Source of the DNA: an uncultured Lachnospiraceae bacterium
Lineage (GTDB): Bacteria > Bacillota > Clostridia > Lachnospirales > Lachnospiraceae
Direction of reading: 5' to 3'
Assembly (NCBI GenBank): GCA_930989745.1
Contig: CAKNMY010000016.1
Location: forward strand, 1 to 37,321
Length of the DNA stretch: 37,321 nt
Part shown: positions 17,353 through 25,836 of the stretch, piece by piece
Position numbering within the stretch: position 1 is the first letter of the stretch
Layout of the letters: every line of letters starts with the position of its first letter
Notes under the pieces: model-generated
Told to the model about the DNA's origin: nothing
The model's input: the letters and a program-made list of their open reading frames with translations, nothing else
The model's database searches: none
Translations under genes and position numbers: made by a program

Positions 17353-18573
17353 CTACGCGATCCTCGTTCTTATCATATGTATGATCCCGTCAAGCTGCGC
17401 CGCCTTCTCGTGGTATTCCTGCTCCGTCATCTCCTCTGTGATAAAACCGAACTCGTTGGAAATACTCGGAACTCCCACAACGTCCACATGTCCGAATACT
17501 GCCTCAACCTTATCGAAATCTTCTGCTAGGCTGCCCTTCATGCGCACGAAATATCGCTGTCTCACCTGACTGATATCAATGAGGTGAAGCTTCTTGCTGC
17601 TCCAGTTTATCATGATATTGCGGTTCAGATGCTTCGCGGCGTCCACAACGTCAGCAACCACCGCGCTCGCGGTCGGCAGCTTGCCCGCGCCGCTTCCATA
17701 GAACATCGCGTCTCCCAGCACATTTCCATGTACAAAAATGGCGTTAAACACGTTGTTCACACTGTAAAGCGGATTGGAGCTGTCGATCATCACCGGGCAT
17801 ACCATCGCGTAAAACTGATCTCCCACCTTGCGGCTTGTCGCCAGAAGCTTGATACTGGCTCCCAGAACCTTCGCGTATTTGATATCCTCAGCCGTGATCT
17901 TTGTGATTCCTTCCGTGTAGATATCCTCAAAATCCACATGACGCCCAAATGCCAGTGAGGACAGAATCGCAATCTTGCGGCAGGCGTCATATCCTTCCAC
18001 ATCCGCTTCCGGATTGCGCTCCGCATACCCCTTTTCCTGGGCGTCCTTCAGCACTTCCTCAAAAGAAGCCCCGTCGCTTGCCATCTTGGAAAGGATATAA
18101 TTCGTCGTTCCATTTAAGATTCCGGTAATCTCGTCGATCTCGTCCGCGGTAAGGGAAGAGTTCAGAGGACGGATGATCGGAATTCCGCCGCCGCAGCTCG
18201 CCTCAAAGAGGAAATTGATATTATTCTTCTTCGCGATCTCCAGAAGCTCCACTCCATGCTTTGCCACCAGCTCTTTATTGGAGGTGCACACGCTCTTTCC
18301 GCTCTCCAGCGCGCGCTTTACAAACGTATACGCGGGCTCGATTCCTCCCATCACCTCCACGATAATCCGGATCTCCGGATCGTTGGCGATCACTTCGTAG
18401 TCATGGACAATCTTCTCCTGGATCGGGTCTCCGGGGAAATCCCTTAAATCCAGCACGTATTTGATGTTGATTTCTTCTCCTGCTTTCTTGTTGATGCTCT
18501 CATGGTTCGTGTTGATAACCTCCACAACTCCGGAGCCAACCGTACCGTAGCCAAGTACCGCAATCTGTATCAT
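17353..18573 (-). CDS. hom: Homoserine dehydrogenase
   Basis: About 406 residues. Reduces aspartate semialdehyde to homoserine with NAD(P)H. Rossmann motif VLGYGTVGSG near the N-terminus; TSNKELVAKHG substrate region; FLFEASCGGGIPIIRPL and GILNGTTNYILSKM, both conserved in the catalytic domain; a C-terminal ACT-like domain (RQRYFVRMKG onwards). I prefer ATG at 18573, giving the common MIQIAVLGYG start with AGGGAG 11 nt upstream, over the GTG at 18585 that overlaps the preceding stop. Second gene of the aspartate-family operon. Confidence 0.95.
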   Translation of the reverse strand: MIQIAVLGYGTVGSGVVEVINTNHESINKKAGEEINIKYVLDLRDFPGDPIQEKIVHDYEVIANDPEIRIIVEVMGGIEPAYTFVKRALESGKSVCTSNKELVAKHGVELLEIAKKNNINFLFEASCGGGIPIIRPLNSSLTADEIDEITGILNGTTNYILSKMASDGASFEEVLKDAQEKGYAERNPEADVEGYDACRKIAILSSLAFGRHVDFEDIYTEGITKITAEDIKYAKVLGASIKLLATSRKVGDQFYAMVCPVMIDSSNPLYSVNNVFNAIFVHGNVLGDAMFYGSGAGKLPTASAVVADVVDAAKHLNRNIMINWSSKKLHLIDISQVRQRYFVRMKGSLAEDFDKVEAVFGHVDVVGVPSISNEFGFITEEMTEQEYHEKAAQLDGIIHMIRTRIA

Positions 18574-18581
18574 CTGTTCAT

Positions 18582-19025
18582 TCACTCCCTGCCTAAAATT
18601 TTAAAATAATGTACTCCTCGCTGTGTCTCTATATGGTGCATCATCTCCTCCGCGTCCCCGCTGGTGGGCGCGATCTCCACGCTGATTGTCAGAGAGGCGA
18701 TTCCGTTGATCGGGATTCCCTGATGTATGGTCAGGATATTCCCGTCATATGCGGCAATCGCCTGCAGAACGCTCGAAAGTGCCCCCGGCTCGTCATCCAT
18801 CTGGAGCAGAAAACTCACCGTTGTACCTCTGGCATTCTCATGGAATGGAAAGATATCGTCCTTATATTTGTAAAAGGAACTTCTGCTGATGCCCACCTGG
18901 TCAGACGCCTCCTGCACGGTGGACACTCTGCCGCTGTCCAGCAGCCGCTTGGCCTCAAGAACCTTGCGGAACACTTCAGGGACAGCCTTTTCCGTCACCA
19001 CATAGTATTTATTTCTCTCATTCAT
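18582..19025 (-). CDS. ACT domain protein (PheB / UPF0735 type)
   Basis: 147 residues from ATG at 19025, which follows AAGGGTGG; a GTG nine nt further upstream overlaps that site. Residues about 35-60 form a helix-turn-helix-like segment (VQEASDQVGISRSSFYKYKD), and about 70-147 an ACT domain (VSFLLQMDDEPGALSSVLQAIA). The combination is that of PheB/UPF0735 proteins, thought to sense an amino acid and regulate. As first gene before hom, it probably monitors threonine or a related amino acid. Whether it binds DNA or an enzyme is not known. Confidence 0.9.
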   Translation of the reverse strand: MNERNKYYVVTEKAVPEVFRKVLEAKRLLDSGRVSTVQEASDQVGISRSSFYKYKDDIFPFHENARGTTVSFLLQMDDEPGALSSVLQAIAAYDGNILTIHQGIPINGIASLTISVEIAPTSGDAEEMMHHIETQRGVHYFKILGRE

Positions 19026-19147
19026 GTCTACCACCCTTAGTAAGTATATACGACAGACACCCCTTCCCTCTGTGATTTGTAATCTTCAGAAGGTCGGAGT
19101 GTTCGTCAGTCAAATACATTTGTACTCACACTAAAGATGTTACCATA

Positions 19148-20279
19148 TCAGCCCTGCTGGTTCAAGGATTTTTTGTTCAATGCCGTCCATTTCAGATAAG
19201 CATTGATAAACGGATCGATATCTCCGTCCAGCACCGCGTCCACGGTGCCCCGCTCCTCGTTGGTGCGATGGTCCTTGACCATTGTATACGGCTGCATGAC
19301 ATAGGAGCGAATCTGATTGCCCCATCCGATGTCTGTCACCTCGCCGCGGATGCCGGAGAGCTTCTCCTCCTGCTTTTGCTGCTCCAGAAGATACAGCTTC
19401 GCTTTGAGCATCTGCATTGCTTTATCCTTGTTCATATGCTGAGACCGCTCGTTCTGACACTGCACCACAATTCCTGTGGGAAGGTGCGTGATACGGATCG
19501 CTGACGAAGTCTTGTTAATATGCTGACCTCCGGCTCCGCTTGAACGGTACGTATCAATGCGCAGATCCTCATCCCGGATCTCAATATCAATATCTTCCTC
19601 AATATCCGGCATGACATCCAGCGATACGAATGATGTCTGGCGCTTGCCCGCTGCGTTAAACGGTGAAATTCTTACCAGACGATGGACGCCCTTTTCTGAT
19701 TTCAGATAACCGTAGGCGTTCTCTCCGTTAACCTGGAATGTCACGGACTTAATGCCCGCTTCATCTCCGTCGAGATAGTCCAGCACTTCGATGGAAAAGC
19801 CTTTCTTCTCCGCCCAGCGCGTATACATGCGGTACAGCATCCCCGCCCAGTCGCACGCCTCGGTTCCGCCCGCGCCTGCATTGAGCTTTAAGATTGCGTT
19901 ATATCTGTCGTACTCACCGGACAGAAGTGTCTTGATACGGATATTTTCGAAGCTTTCCTTGAACGCGTCCATCATCTCCTGAATATCGTCGATGACAGAC
20001 GGATCATTCTCCTCGTATCCGATCTCAATGAGCGTTTCCATGTCTTCCTTCTGGGAGATCAGGGATTCATAAATCTCCCTGTCATCCTTCAGGCTCTTTA
20101 ACTCTTTCATCATTTCCTGGGAGCGCTGCGGATCATCCCAGAATCCCGGCGCTTCCATTTCACGTTCTAATTCCTGAATCCGCTGTTCTTTGTTGGCCAG
20201 GTCAAAGTGAATCCCTCACTTCCACCAATGGCCCTTCATAACTGTTCAATTCAGTCTTGAACTGATCTAATTCAACCAT
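19148..20279 (-). CDS. prfB: Peptide chain release factor 2 with programmed +1 frameshift
   Basis: Two frames: codons from ATG at 20279 to CTT at 20207-20205, then an in-frame TGA (20204-20202). Skipping T20204 continues in the frame ending at 19148, giving 376 residues. The slip site reads AGG-GAT-TCA-CTT-TGA-C, with the SD-like AGGGA at the canonical distance before CTT-TGA-C. In the merged protein, SPF (stop-codon recognition) is at 205-207 and GGQ (peptide hydrolysis) at 250-252, the usual RF2 positions. RF2 reads UGA/UAA, so low RF2 favours frameshifting: autoregulation. A strong promoter lies upstream, and dapF precedes it. Confidence 0.97.
20202..20220 (-). promoter_or_regulatory. prfB programmed +1 frameshift site
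   Basis: Minus-strand AGGGATTCACTTTGAC: internal SD-like AGGGA, P-site CTT, in-frame UGA followed by C (a weak stop context). Matches the bacterial RF2 recoding element AGGGGGTATCTTTGAC in layout. Confidence 0.95.
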
Positions 20280-20309
20280 GTAGCTTCACCCGCTTTCTAT
20301 ATTTTTTTG

Positions 20310-20336
20310 ATCCCAGACGGATCATCCGCCCGGGAT
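20310..20336 (-). promoter_or_regulatory. Hairpin in the prfB leader
   Basis: Minus-strand ATCCCGGGCGGAT and ATCCGTCTGGGAT can pair over up to 13 positions with two G-U wobbles, around a minimal loop. An A-run rather than a U-run follows, so it is not a terminator. Role unknown; it lies between promoter and start codon. Confidence 0.35.
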
Positions 20337-20382
20337 GGAGCCGCGCGGCGCTCCAGACGCCGCTTGCACTCATGTACTCCTC

Positions 20383-20411
20383 ATTATAAGCGTTTCAGCA
20401 TATTCGGTCAA
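20383..20411 (-). promoter_or_regulatory. Promoter of prfB
   Basis: Minus-strand TTGACC (20406-20411), 17-nt spacer, perfect TATAAT (20383-20388), between dapF stop and prfB start. Confidence 0.75.
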
Positions 20412-20422
20412 GGAATTCTTAT

Positions 20423-21271
20423 TTACGCAAAAAAGCTTTCCGCTATACTGACCTCTGCGATAAATCCCACGCTTCCGATCATATAGATCGTGCCGTCATC
20501 CTCAATATCCACCTCGATAATTCCGCCCGGCTGATGGACATTGACGCGGTTATGCACCAGTCCCAGACGATACGCAGCCGCTGCCGCCGCGCAGCTTCCC
20601 GTTCCCGACGCCTGTGTGTAGCCCGCGCCGCGCTCGTAAATCTCGATCTGGATATTCTTCGGGTCAATCACGCGGCAGATCTGCAGGTTCATCCTGTTCG
20701 GAAACTTCTCGTTATTCTCCACATACGGCCCGATCTCCTGCACCAGCTCAGGAGTGACCTTCTCCATCATAATGATGCAGTGCGGATTTCCCACAGAGGT
20801 GCAGGTCGCGTTATACAGCTCATCCTTGAACAGGAACGGTTCGTTTACTACCTCGCGCTCCTCTCCGGCTACAGGTATCTGCTGTGAGCAGAACGTCGCC
20901 CGGCCCATGTTGATGCGAAAATCCGTTGCGCGCTCATTGAGCGCCTCCACCTCCACGCCGCCGTTCTCCGTATATACCGTGAATTTCTTCCTGCTGACAT
21001 AGCCCTGATCAATGAGATACTTCGCGAAGATGCGCATGCCGTTTCCGCTCATCTCCGTCTCAGAGCCGTCCGGATTAAAAATCCGCACATACATTTTCCC
21101 GTCTTTCTTCAGAGGGCCGTACAGCACGCCGTCCGCGCCGATTCCGAAGCCTCTCTGACACAGCAGCTCAATTTTCTTCCCCACCAGCTGCAGTTTATTC
21201 TTATTGGGATCTAAAATCAGATAATCATTTCCGAGTCCCTGATACTTGCTCAATGTAATATTCGTATTCAT
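20423..21271 (-). CDS. dapF: Diaminopimelate epimerase family protein, both catalytic Cys replaced by Ser
   Basis: 282 residues with the full DapF two-lobe layout: KYQGLGNDYLILD at 9-21, RIFNPDGSETEM 63-74, SGNGMR 75-80, TSVGNPHCI 158-166, YERGAGYTQ 212-220 and ASGTGSCA 221-228. In classical DapF the two acid-base residues are cysteines in CGNG and CGTG; here both are serine (S75, codon AGC; S222, codon TCG). Binding motifs are otherwise intact. ATG at 21271 follows AAGGAGG. It should interconvert LL- and meso-DAP if serine supports catalysis. It could instead be a racemase/isomerase with another substrate. The nearby dapA/dapB and lysC favour a DAP role. Confidence 0.85.
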   Translation of the reverse strand: MNTNITLSKYQGLGNDYLILDPNKNKLQLVGKKIELLCQRGFGIGADGVLYGPLKKDGKMYVRIFNPDGSETEMSGNGMRIFAKYLIDQGYVSRKKFTVYTENGGVEVEALNERATDFRINMGRATFCSQQIPVAGEEREVVNEPFLFKDELYNATCTSVGNPHCIIMMEKVTPELVQEIGPYVENNEKFPNRMNLQICRVIDPKNIQIEIYERGAGYTQASGTGSCAAAAAAYRLGLVHNRVNVHQPGGIIEVDIEDDGTIYMIGSVGFIAEVSIAESFFA

Positions 21272-21363
21272 CTCATAGCCCTCCTTTTCTTAACAGCGCC
21301 TGTTCGTTGATTCCTATCTCTTATTATATTTGAAAGTTTTACAAAATATATAGTAATAATTGC

Positions 21364-21392
21364 TTGATATATTGCAAAAAATGCTCTATGAT
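21364..21392 (+). promoter_or_regulatory. Promoter of the AraC-family regulator
   Basis: TTGATA (21364-21369), 17-nt spacer, TATGAT (21387-21392), about 40 nt before the ATG at 21432. Confidence 0.6.
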
Positions 21393-21431
21393 ACAGGTAG
21401 TACAAACAAACTTCGGAAAGGATGAGATTTC

Positions 21432-22322
21432 ATGCAAAACCACCCCAAGACCGGCTATCTGAATGAAAATTTTCAGTTTTTTCACCTCAAGGATCAGGTG
21501 GAACAGGAGTTCCCCTTCCATTATCACGACTTTCACAAGATCATCATTTTCCTCTCAGGAAATGTAACGTACTACATCGAGGGCAAAACGTACCGTCTGA
21601 AGCCCTGGGATATTCTTCTGGTGAGCCATTTCGATATCCATCGCGCTGTGGTAGATCCGTCCGTACCGTACGAGCGCATCGTACTCTGGATCCGCTCCGA
21701 TTATATGCTGTCCCAGAATGACGAGGAATGCAACCTCTCCGCGTGCTTTCAGAAGGCGAACCAGCGCAGCTTCAACCTCATACGTCTTGACAGCGCCCTG
21801 CAGGAACGGATGCGGACAATCCTCTCTGAATTCGAGGAAAGCTGCAGGCAGAAGGAATTCGGCAGCACGCTGCTGAGCCAGGCGCTCTTTGTGCAGTTCA
21901 TGGTATATGTAAACCGCATCTTCCTCGACAAGCTGTACATCAAGGACAAGACTGCGCTGAAGTACGATTCTCAGATCGAATCGCTTCTGCGCTATATCAA
22001 TTCCAATCTCAGCGAAAATCTGTCAGTGGAGGCGGTTGCAGAGCGGTTTTATGTCAGCAAATACCATCTGATGCGCAAGTTTAAGGAGGAAACAGGCTAC
22101 ACTCTGCACAGTTATATTGTGCACAAGCGCCTGATGCACGCCAGCCTGCTGATCTCGCAGGGAATGCCGGTGATGAAGGCAGCTGAGCAGAGCGGCTTCA
22201 GGGATTATACCACCTTCTCCCGAGCCTATAAGAAGCTCTACCGCTCCTCCCCGGCACAGCACCGCCAGAGATTGGGAACATCAGTATATGAAGAAGGCAC
22301 TGTCGTTGTGCGTGATGACTGA
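21432..22322 (+). CDS. AraC-family transcriptional regulator with cupin sensor
   Basis: 296 residues. N-terminal cupin-like ligand-binding domain (about 15-110: FPFHYHDFHKIIIFLSGNVTYYIEGKTYRLKPWDILLV in part). C-terminal double helix-turn-helix DNA-binding domain (about 180-285), with NLSENLSVEAVAERFYVSK for the first HTH and the AraC signature region GFRDYTTFSRAYKKLYRSSP. ATG at 21432 is preceded by GGAAAGGAT. It stands alone on the plus strand between dapF and secA, so its targets are probably elsewhere. The cupin type usually senses sugars or small carbohydrates; ligand unknown. Confidence 0.93.
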   Translation: MQNHPKTGYLNENFQFFHLKDQVEQEFPFHYHDFHKIIIFLSGNVTYYIEGKTYRLKPWDILLVSHFDIHRAVVDPSVPYERIVLWIRSDYMLSQNDEECNLSACFQKANQRSFNLIRLDSALQERMRTILSEFEESCRQKEFGSTLLSQALFVQFMVYVNRIFLDKLYIKDKTALKYDSQIESLLRYINSNLSENLSVEAVAERFYVSKYHLMRKFKEETGYTLHSYIVHKRLMHASLLISQGMPVMKAAEQSGFRDYTTFSRAYKKLYRSSPAQHRQRLGTSVYEEGTVVVRDD

Positions 22323-22323
22323 A

Positions 22324-22357
22324 GAAGCCCCCGGATGCATCTCCATCCGGGGGCTTC
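22324..22357. terminator. Shared hairpin between araC-type gene and secA
   Basis: Perfect 14-bp stem (22324-22337 with 22344-22357, six-base loop) in the convergent gap directly after the regulator's stop. Neither strand has a good U-run after the stem. It may act as a transcript 3' stem or a weak bidirectional terminator. Confidence 0.5.
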
Positions 22358-22369
22358 CGCCTGTCTGTA

Positions 22370-24940
22370 TCAGATTTTCTTTCTTCCGCAGCACTGCTTA
22401 TATTTCTTTCCGCTTCCGCACGGGCACGGATCATTCGGATAAATCTTATCTTCCAGGCGCTGCACCGGCTTCTTGGGACCGCTCTCGTCCTTGTTCGTTC
22501 CGGTTACCTTCGCCACCTGCTCACGCTCTACCTTCTGCTCGATGCGTACATGATACATCAGACGCAGCGTATCCTGCTGGATCGCGGTGATCATGTTGTC
22601 AAACATCTCGTAGGCGCTCATCTTATATTCCACCTTTGGGTCGCGCTGGCCGTATGCCTGAAGTCCGATACCCTGGCGAAGCTGATCCATATCGTCAATG
22701 TGATCCATCCACTTCTGGTCAATTACTTTCAGAAGGATGACACGCTCCAGCTCCCGGATCTGCTCCGGCTCCGGGAATTCAGCTTCCTTCTCCTCATACA
22801 GCTTCACCGCGCGCTCCTTCAGAAGCTGCTTTAACTGGTTCTTCTTAAGCTTATGCACATCTTCCTCGGTGATCGCCTTGAGCGGGATGATCGGAAGCAG
22901 CACAGTATTCAGCTCCACCAGATCCCATTCATTATAATCCAGATCCTCGCTGATGCACATATCCACGGTGCTGTCCACCGTATCGGTGATCATCTTGAAG
23001 ATTGCGTCTCTCATGCTCTCTCCGTCCAGCACGCGGCGTCTCTCCTTGTAAATGATCTCTCTCTGCTCATTATTTACACGGTCATAATCCAGAAGGTTCT
23101 TACGGATTCCGTAGTTATTTGCCTCAATCTTCTTCTGCGCTTTCTCGATCGCGCCGGAGAGCATCTTGTGCTCTACCTGCTCATTCTCCGCAACGCCCAG
23201 TGTCTTAAAGACATTCATCAGCTTCTCGGAACCGAACAGCCTCAGCAGATCATCTTCCAGAGACAGATAGAACCTGGACTCACCTGGGTCTCCCTGACGT
23301 CCGGAACGTCCGCGCAGCTGGTTGTCAATACGTCTGGACTCATGGCGCTCTGTACCGATGATCTTTAAACCGCCGGCTTTTCTCGCCTCCTCGTCCAGCT
23401 TAATATCCGTACCGCGTCCGGCCATGTTCGTGGCAATCGTAACAGCGCCCGCGATTCCGGCGTCCGCCACGATCTCCGCCTCCTGCTCGTGGAACTTCGC
23501 GTTCAGGACATTGTGCTTGATGCCCTGTCTCTTCAGCATACCGCTCAGAAGCTCGGAAGTCTCGATCGTAATCGTACCAACCAGAACCGGCTGATTTCTC
23601 TCATGCGCTTCCTTGATCGCCTCCACTACTGCGCGGAACTTCTCTTTCTTGGTCATATATACGGCGTCGTCCAGATCCTTACGCTGCACCGGCTTATTGG
23701 TCGGAATCTCCACAACGTCCATGCCGTAAATATCACGGAACTCCTGCTCCTCTGTGAGCGCGGTACCGGTCATTCCGGCCTTCTTCTGATATTTGTTGAA
23801 GAAGTTCTGGAATGTGATCGTCGCAAGCGTCTTGCTCTCGCGGCGCACCTTCACATGCTCCTTCGCCTCAATTGCCTGATGCAGGCCGTCGGAATAGCGT
23901 CTTCCCGGCATAATACGTCCGGTAAACTCGTCGACAATCATAACCTGGTCGTCCTTCACCACATAGTCCTGATCCCGGAACATCAGATTGTGCGCGCGCA
24001 GCGCCAGAATAATATTGTGCTGAATCTCCAGATTCTCCGGATCCGCCAGGTTCTCAATGTGAAAGAAATCCTCCACTTTGTGAACGCCCTGCTCCGTCAG
24101 GTTTACGATCTTGTCCTTCTCATTTACGATAAAGTCTCCGGTCTCGATGATCTCCTCACCCATGATGGCGGTCATCTTCGTCATCTCGCCGCTCGCCTCA
24201 CCGCGCTCCAGCTGCTGTGCCAGGATGTCGCAGACCTCGTAAAGCTTCGTGGACTTTCCGCTCTGTCCGGAAATGATCAGCGGAGTTCTCGCCTCGTCGA
24301 TCAGGATGGAGTCCACCTCATCGATAATCGCATACGCCAGGTCTCTCTGCACCAGCTGCTCTTTATAGATAACCATGTTGTCACGCAGATAGTCAAATCC
24401 CAGCTCGTTATTTGTAATATATGTGATATCGCACGCATACTGCTCGCGTCTCTCGTCGTTCTTCATGGTGTTGAGCACACAGCCGACTGTCAGTCCCAGG
24501 AAACGGTGCACCTGTCCCATCTGCTCCGCGTCACGGTGCGCAAGATAATCGTTTACCGTAACAATATGAACGCCGCGCCCGGTCAGGGCATTCAGATAAG
24601 CAGGACACGTCGCCACGAGTGTCTTACCTTCACCGGTCTTCATCTCGGCGATACGTCCCTGATGCAGGATAATTCCTCCGATCAGCTGTACACGGTAATG
24701 CTCCATTCCCAGTACACGTCTGGATGCCTCGCGAACCGTCGCAAACGCCTCGGGAAGAATATCGTCCAGAGTCTCGCCGTTATTTAAGCGTTCCTTGAAC
24801 TCCTTGGTCTTGCCCTGCAACTGTTCGTCAGTCATCTCCAGCATAGTGGGCCTTAAGCTCTCGATCTTGTCCACCAGCGGCATGATTCGCTTCAGCTCTC
24901 TTGAACTGTGGGTACCGAACATCTTTTCTATTAAATTCAT
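22370..24940 (-). CDS. secA: Preprotein translocase ATPase SecA
   Basis: 856 residues. Motor ATPase that drives secretory proteins through SecYEG. Walker A MKTGEGKT at about 100-107, [15 protein letters not shown] (Walker B and following), the preprotein cross-linking domain, [10 protein letters not shown] and the [13 protein letters not shown] motor motif VI, and a helical scaffold/wing region. The C-terminus carries the zinc-binding tail [13 protein letters not shown] that contacts SecB or ribosomes. ATG at 24940 follows AGGAGC. Promoter TTGCGC-17-TAGAAT lies 50 nt upstream. Full length. It follows the terminated hpf gene. Confidence 0.98.
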   Translation of the reverse strand: MNLIEKMFGTHSSRELKRIMPLVDKIESLRPTMLEMTDEQLQGKTKEFKERLNNGETLDDILPEAFATVREASRRVLGMEHYRVQLIGGIILHQGRIAEMKTGEGKTLVATCPAYLNALTGRGVHIVTVNDYLAHRDAEQMGQVHRFLGLTVGCVLNTMKNDERREQYACDITYITNNELGFDYLRDNMVIYKEQLVQRDLAYAIIDEVDSILIDEARTPLIISGQSGKSTKLYEVCDILAQQLERGEASGEMTKMTAIMGEEIIETGDFIVNEKDKIVNLTEQGVHKVEDFFHIENLADPENLEIQHNIILALRAHNLMFRDQDYVVKDDQVMIVDEFTGRIMPGRRYSDGLHQAIEAKEHVKVRRESKTLATITFQNFFNKYQKKAGMTGTALTEEQEFRDIYGMDVVEIPTNKPVQRKDLDDAVYMTKKEKFRAVVEAIKEAHERNQPVLVGTITIETSELLSGMLKRQGIKHNVLNAKFHEQEAEIVADAGIAGAVTIATNMAGRGTDIKLDEEARKAGGLKIIGTERHESRRIDNQLRGRSGRQGDPGESRFYLSLEDDLLRLFGSEKLMNVFKTLGVAENEQVEHKMLSGAIEKAQKKIEANNYGIRKNLLDYDRVNNEQREIIYKERRRVLDGESMRDAIFKMITDTVDSTVDMCISEDLDYNEWDLVELNTVLLPIIPLKAITEEDVHKLKKNQLKQLLKERAVKLYEEKEAEFPEPEQIRELERVILLKVIDQKWMDHIDDMDQLRQGIGLQAYGQRDPKVEYKMSAYEMFDNMITAIQQDTLRLMYHVRIEQKVEREQVAKVTGTNKDESGPKKPVQRLEDKIYPNDPCPCGSGKKYKQCCGRKKI

Positions 24941-24989
24941 ATATCAATCGCTCCTATTAAACTTCCTTGTTTTTTTACACATTTCCCTT

Positions 24990-25018
24990 ATTCTAACACT
25001 TTCTTAATAAATGCGCAA
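24990..25018 (-). promoter_or_regulatory. Promoter of secA
   Basis: Minus-strand TTGCGC (25013-25018), 17-nt spacer, TAGAAT (24990-24995). Confidence 0.6.
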
Positions 25019-25115
25019 TTGCCTTTTCGTGAACATTACGTTAACAACCGGGTGAATACGGGCTGTCCGATGGGGTTTTATATCAAAAAAGGTCATGTCC
25101 GCAGCTTTTCGGCGC

Positions 25116-25150
25116 GAAAAGACCGCCGCACTTTGAATTGTGCGGCGGTC
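25116..25150 (-). terminator. Intrinsic terminator of hpf
   Basis: Minus-strand GACCGCCGCAC (25140-25150 region) pairs with GTGCGGCGGTC (25121-25131 region) with an 8-nt loop, then TTTTC. It lies 21 nt after the hpf stop. Confidence 0.9.
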
Positions 25151-25171
25151 CTGAGCATCTTTCCGGGCTTA

Positions 25172-25699
25172 TCAGCACTCCGGTTCAATGAGTCCGTAGG
25201 TATTGCCCTTTCTCTTGTAAACAACATTGACCTCATCTGTCTCAGCGTTTCTGAATACGAAGAAATTGTGGCCCAGCAGTTCCATCTGTACGCAGGCGTC
25301 TTCCGGATACATCGGCTTCATTCCAAAACGCTTGGTTCGGATGATTCGAACTTCCTCATCCTCCACATAGTCATTCTCCATGAATGCCTTCTGGAAGTTG
25401 CCGCCCTCCTGATGCTTGTCTGCGATCTTTCTTTTATATTTGCGAAGCTGTCTCTCGATTACTTCTTCCACCAGGTCAATGGATACGTACATATCATTGC
25501 TCGTCTGCTCGGAACGGATGATATTTCCCTTGACCGGGATGGTAACCTCAATCTTCTGACGATCCTTCTCCACGCTCATGGTAACGATAATCTCTGTCTC
25601 CGGTGTGAAGTATCTCTCAAGCTTGCTCAGCTTATCCTGTACTGCGGACTTCAGTCCTTCTGTCACGTCGATATTCTTTCCACTGATAATAAAATTCAT
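25172..25699 (-). CDS. hpf: Ribosome hibernation promoting factor, long form
   Basis: 175 residues. N-terminal RaiA/HPF domain (about 1-100, MNFIISGKNIDVTEGLKSAVQDKLSKLERYF) binds the 30S decoding region. C-terminal domain (about 120-175, including IIRTKRFGMKPMYPEDACVQMELLGHNFFVFRNAET in part) dimerises to make 100S disomes. Long HPF replaces separate RMF and short HPF in Firmicutes. ATG at 25699 follows AAGGGG. The gene has a near-consensus promoter and a structured leader, and ends in a strong terminator: a monocistronic stress-regulated unit is inferred. Confidence 0.96.
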   Translation of the reverse strand: MNFIISGKNIDVTEGLKSAVQDKLSKLERYFTPETEIIVTMSVEKDRQKIEVTIPVKGNIIRSEQTSNDMYVSIDLVEEVIERQLRKYKRKIADKHQEGGNFQKAFMENDYVEDEEVRIIRTKRFGMKPMYPEDACVQMELLGHNFFVFRNAETDEVNVVYKRKGNTYGLIEPEC

Positions 25700-25726
25700 G
25701 CTGTCAACCCCTTTTTGCCTTAGATT

Positions 25727-25784
25727 TTATAAGAGATTGAAAACTGCGGGGCACCCCCGGGAAGGATGTCCGCGTCTCTTATAA
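25727..25784 (-). promoter_or_regulatory. Structured 5' leader of hpf (possible raiA-hairpin-like element)
   Basis: A perfect 10-bp inverted repeat, TTATAAGAGA at 25727-25736 and its complement at 25775-25784. It encloses an inner 5-bp GC hairpin (CGGGG/CCCCG, 25747-25759). The outer arm begins right at the predicted transcript start, so the mRNA would start with a stem. A structured RNA upstream of raiA/hpf is known in Firmicutes; whether this is the same motif I cannot test here. Confidence 0.5.
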
Positions 25785-25792
25785 GTACATTC

Positions 25793-25821
25793 ATTATATC
25801 AATTTACACACAATTTTGCAA
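25793..25821 (-). promoter_or_regulatory. Promoter of hpf
   Basis: Minus-strand TTGCAA (25816-25821), 17-nt spacer, perfect TATAAT (25793-25798). It begins only 15 nt after the stop of the upstream hisA gene. Confidence 0.8.
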
Positions 25822-25836
25822 CCAAATTTAGATTTT

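Noticed and set aside
20423-21271. dapF as a pseudogene
   Set aside because: The frame is intact, full-length, with all non-cysteine motifs conserved and a good ribosome site; replacement of the cysteines is better treated as a variant family.
23489-24787. A 432-residue plus-strand open frame opposite secA
   Set aside because: It is the antisense of highly conserved secA codons, Leu/His/Val-rich, with no ribosome site. Similar long antisense frames occur opposite typA, the ABC exporter and the aminotransferases.
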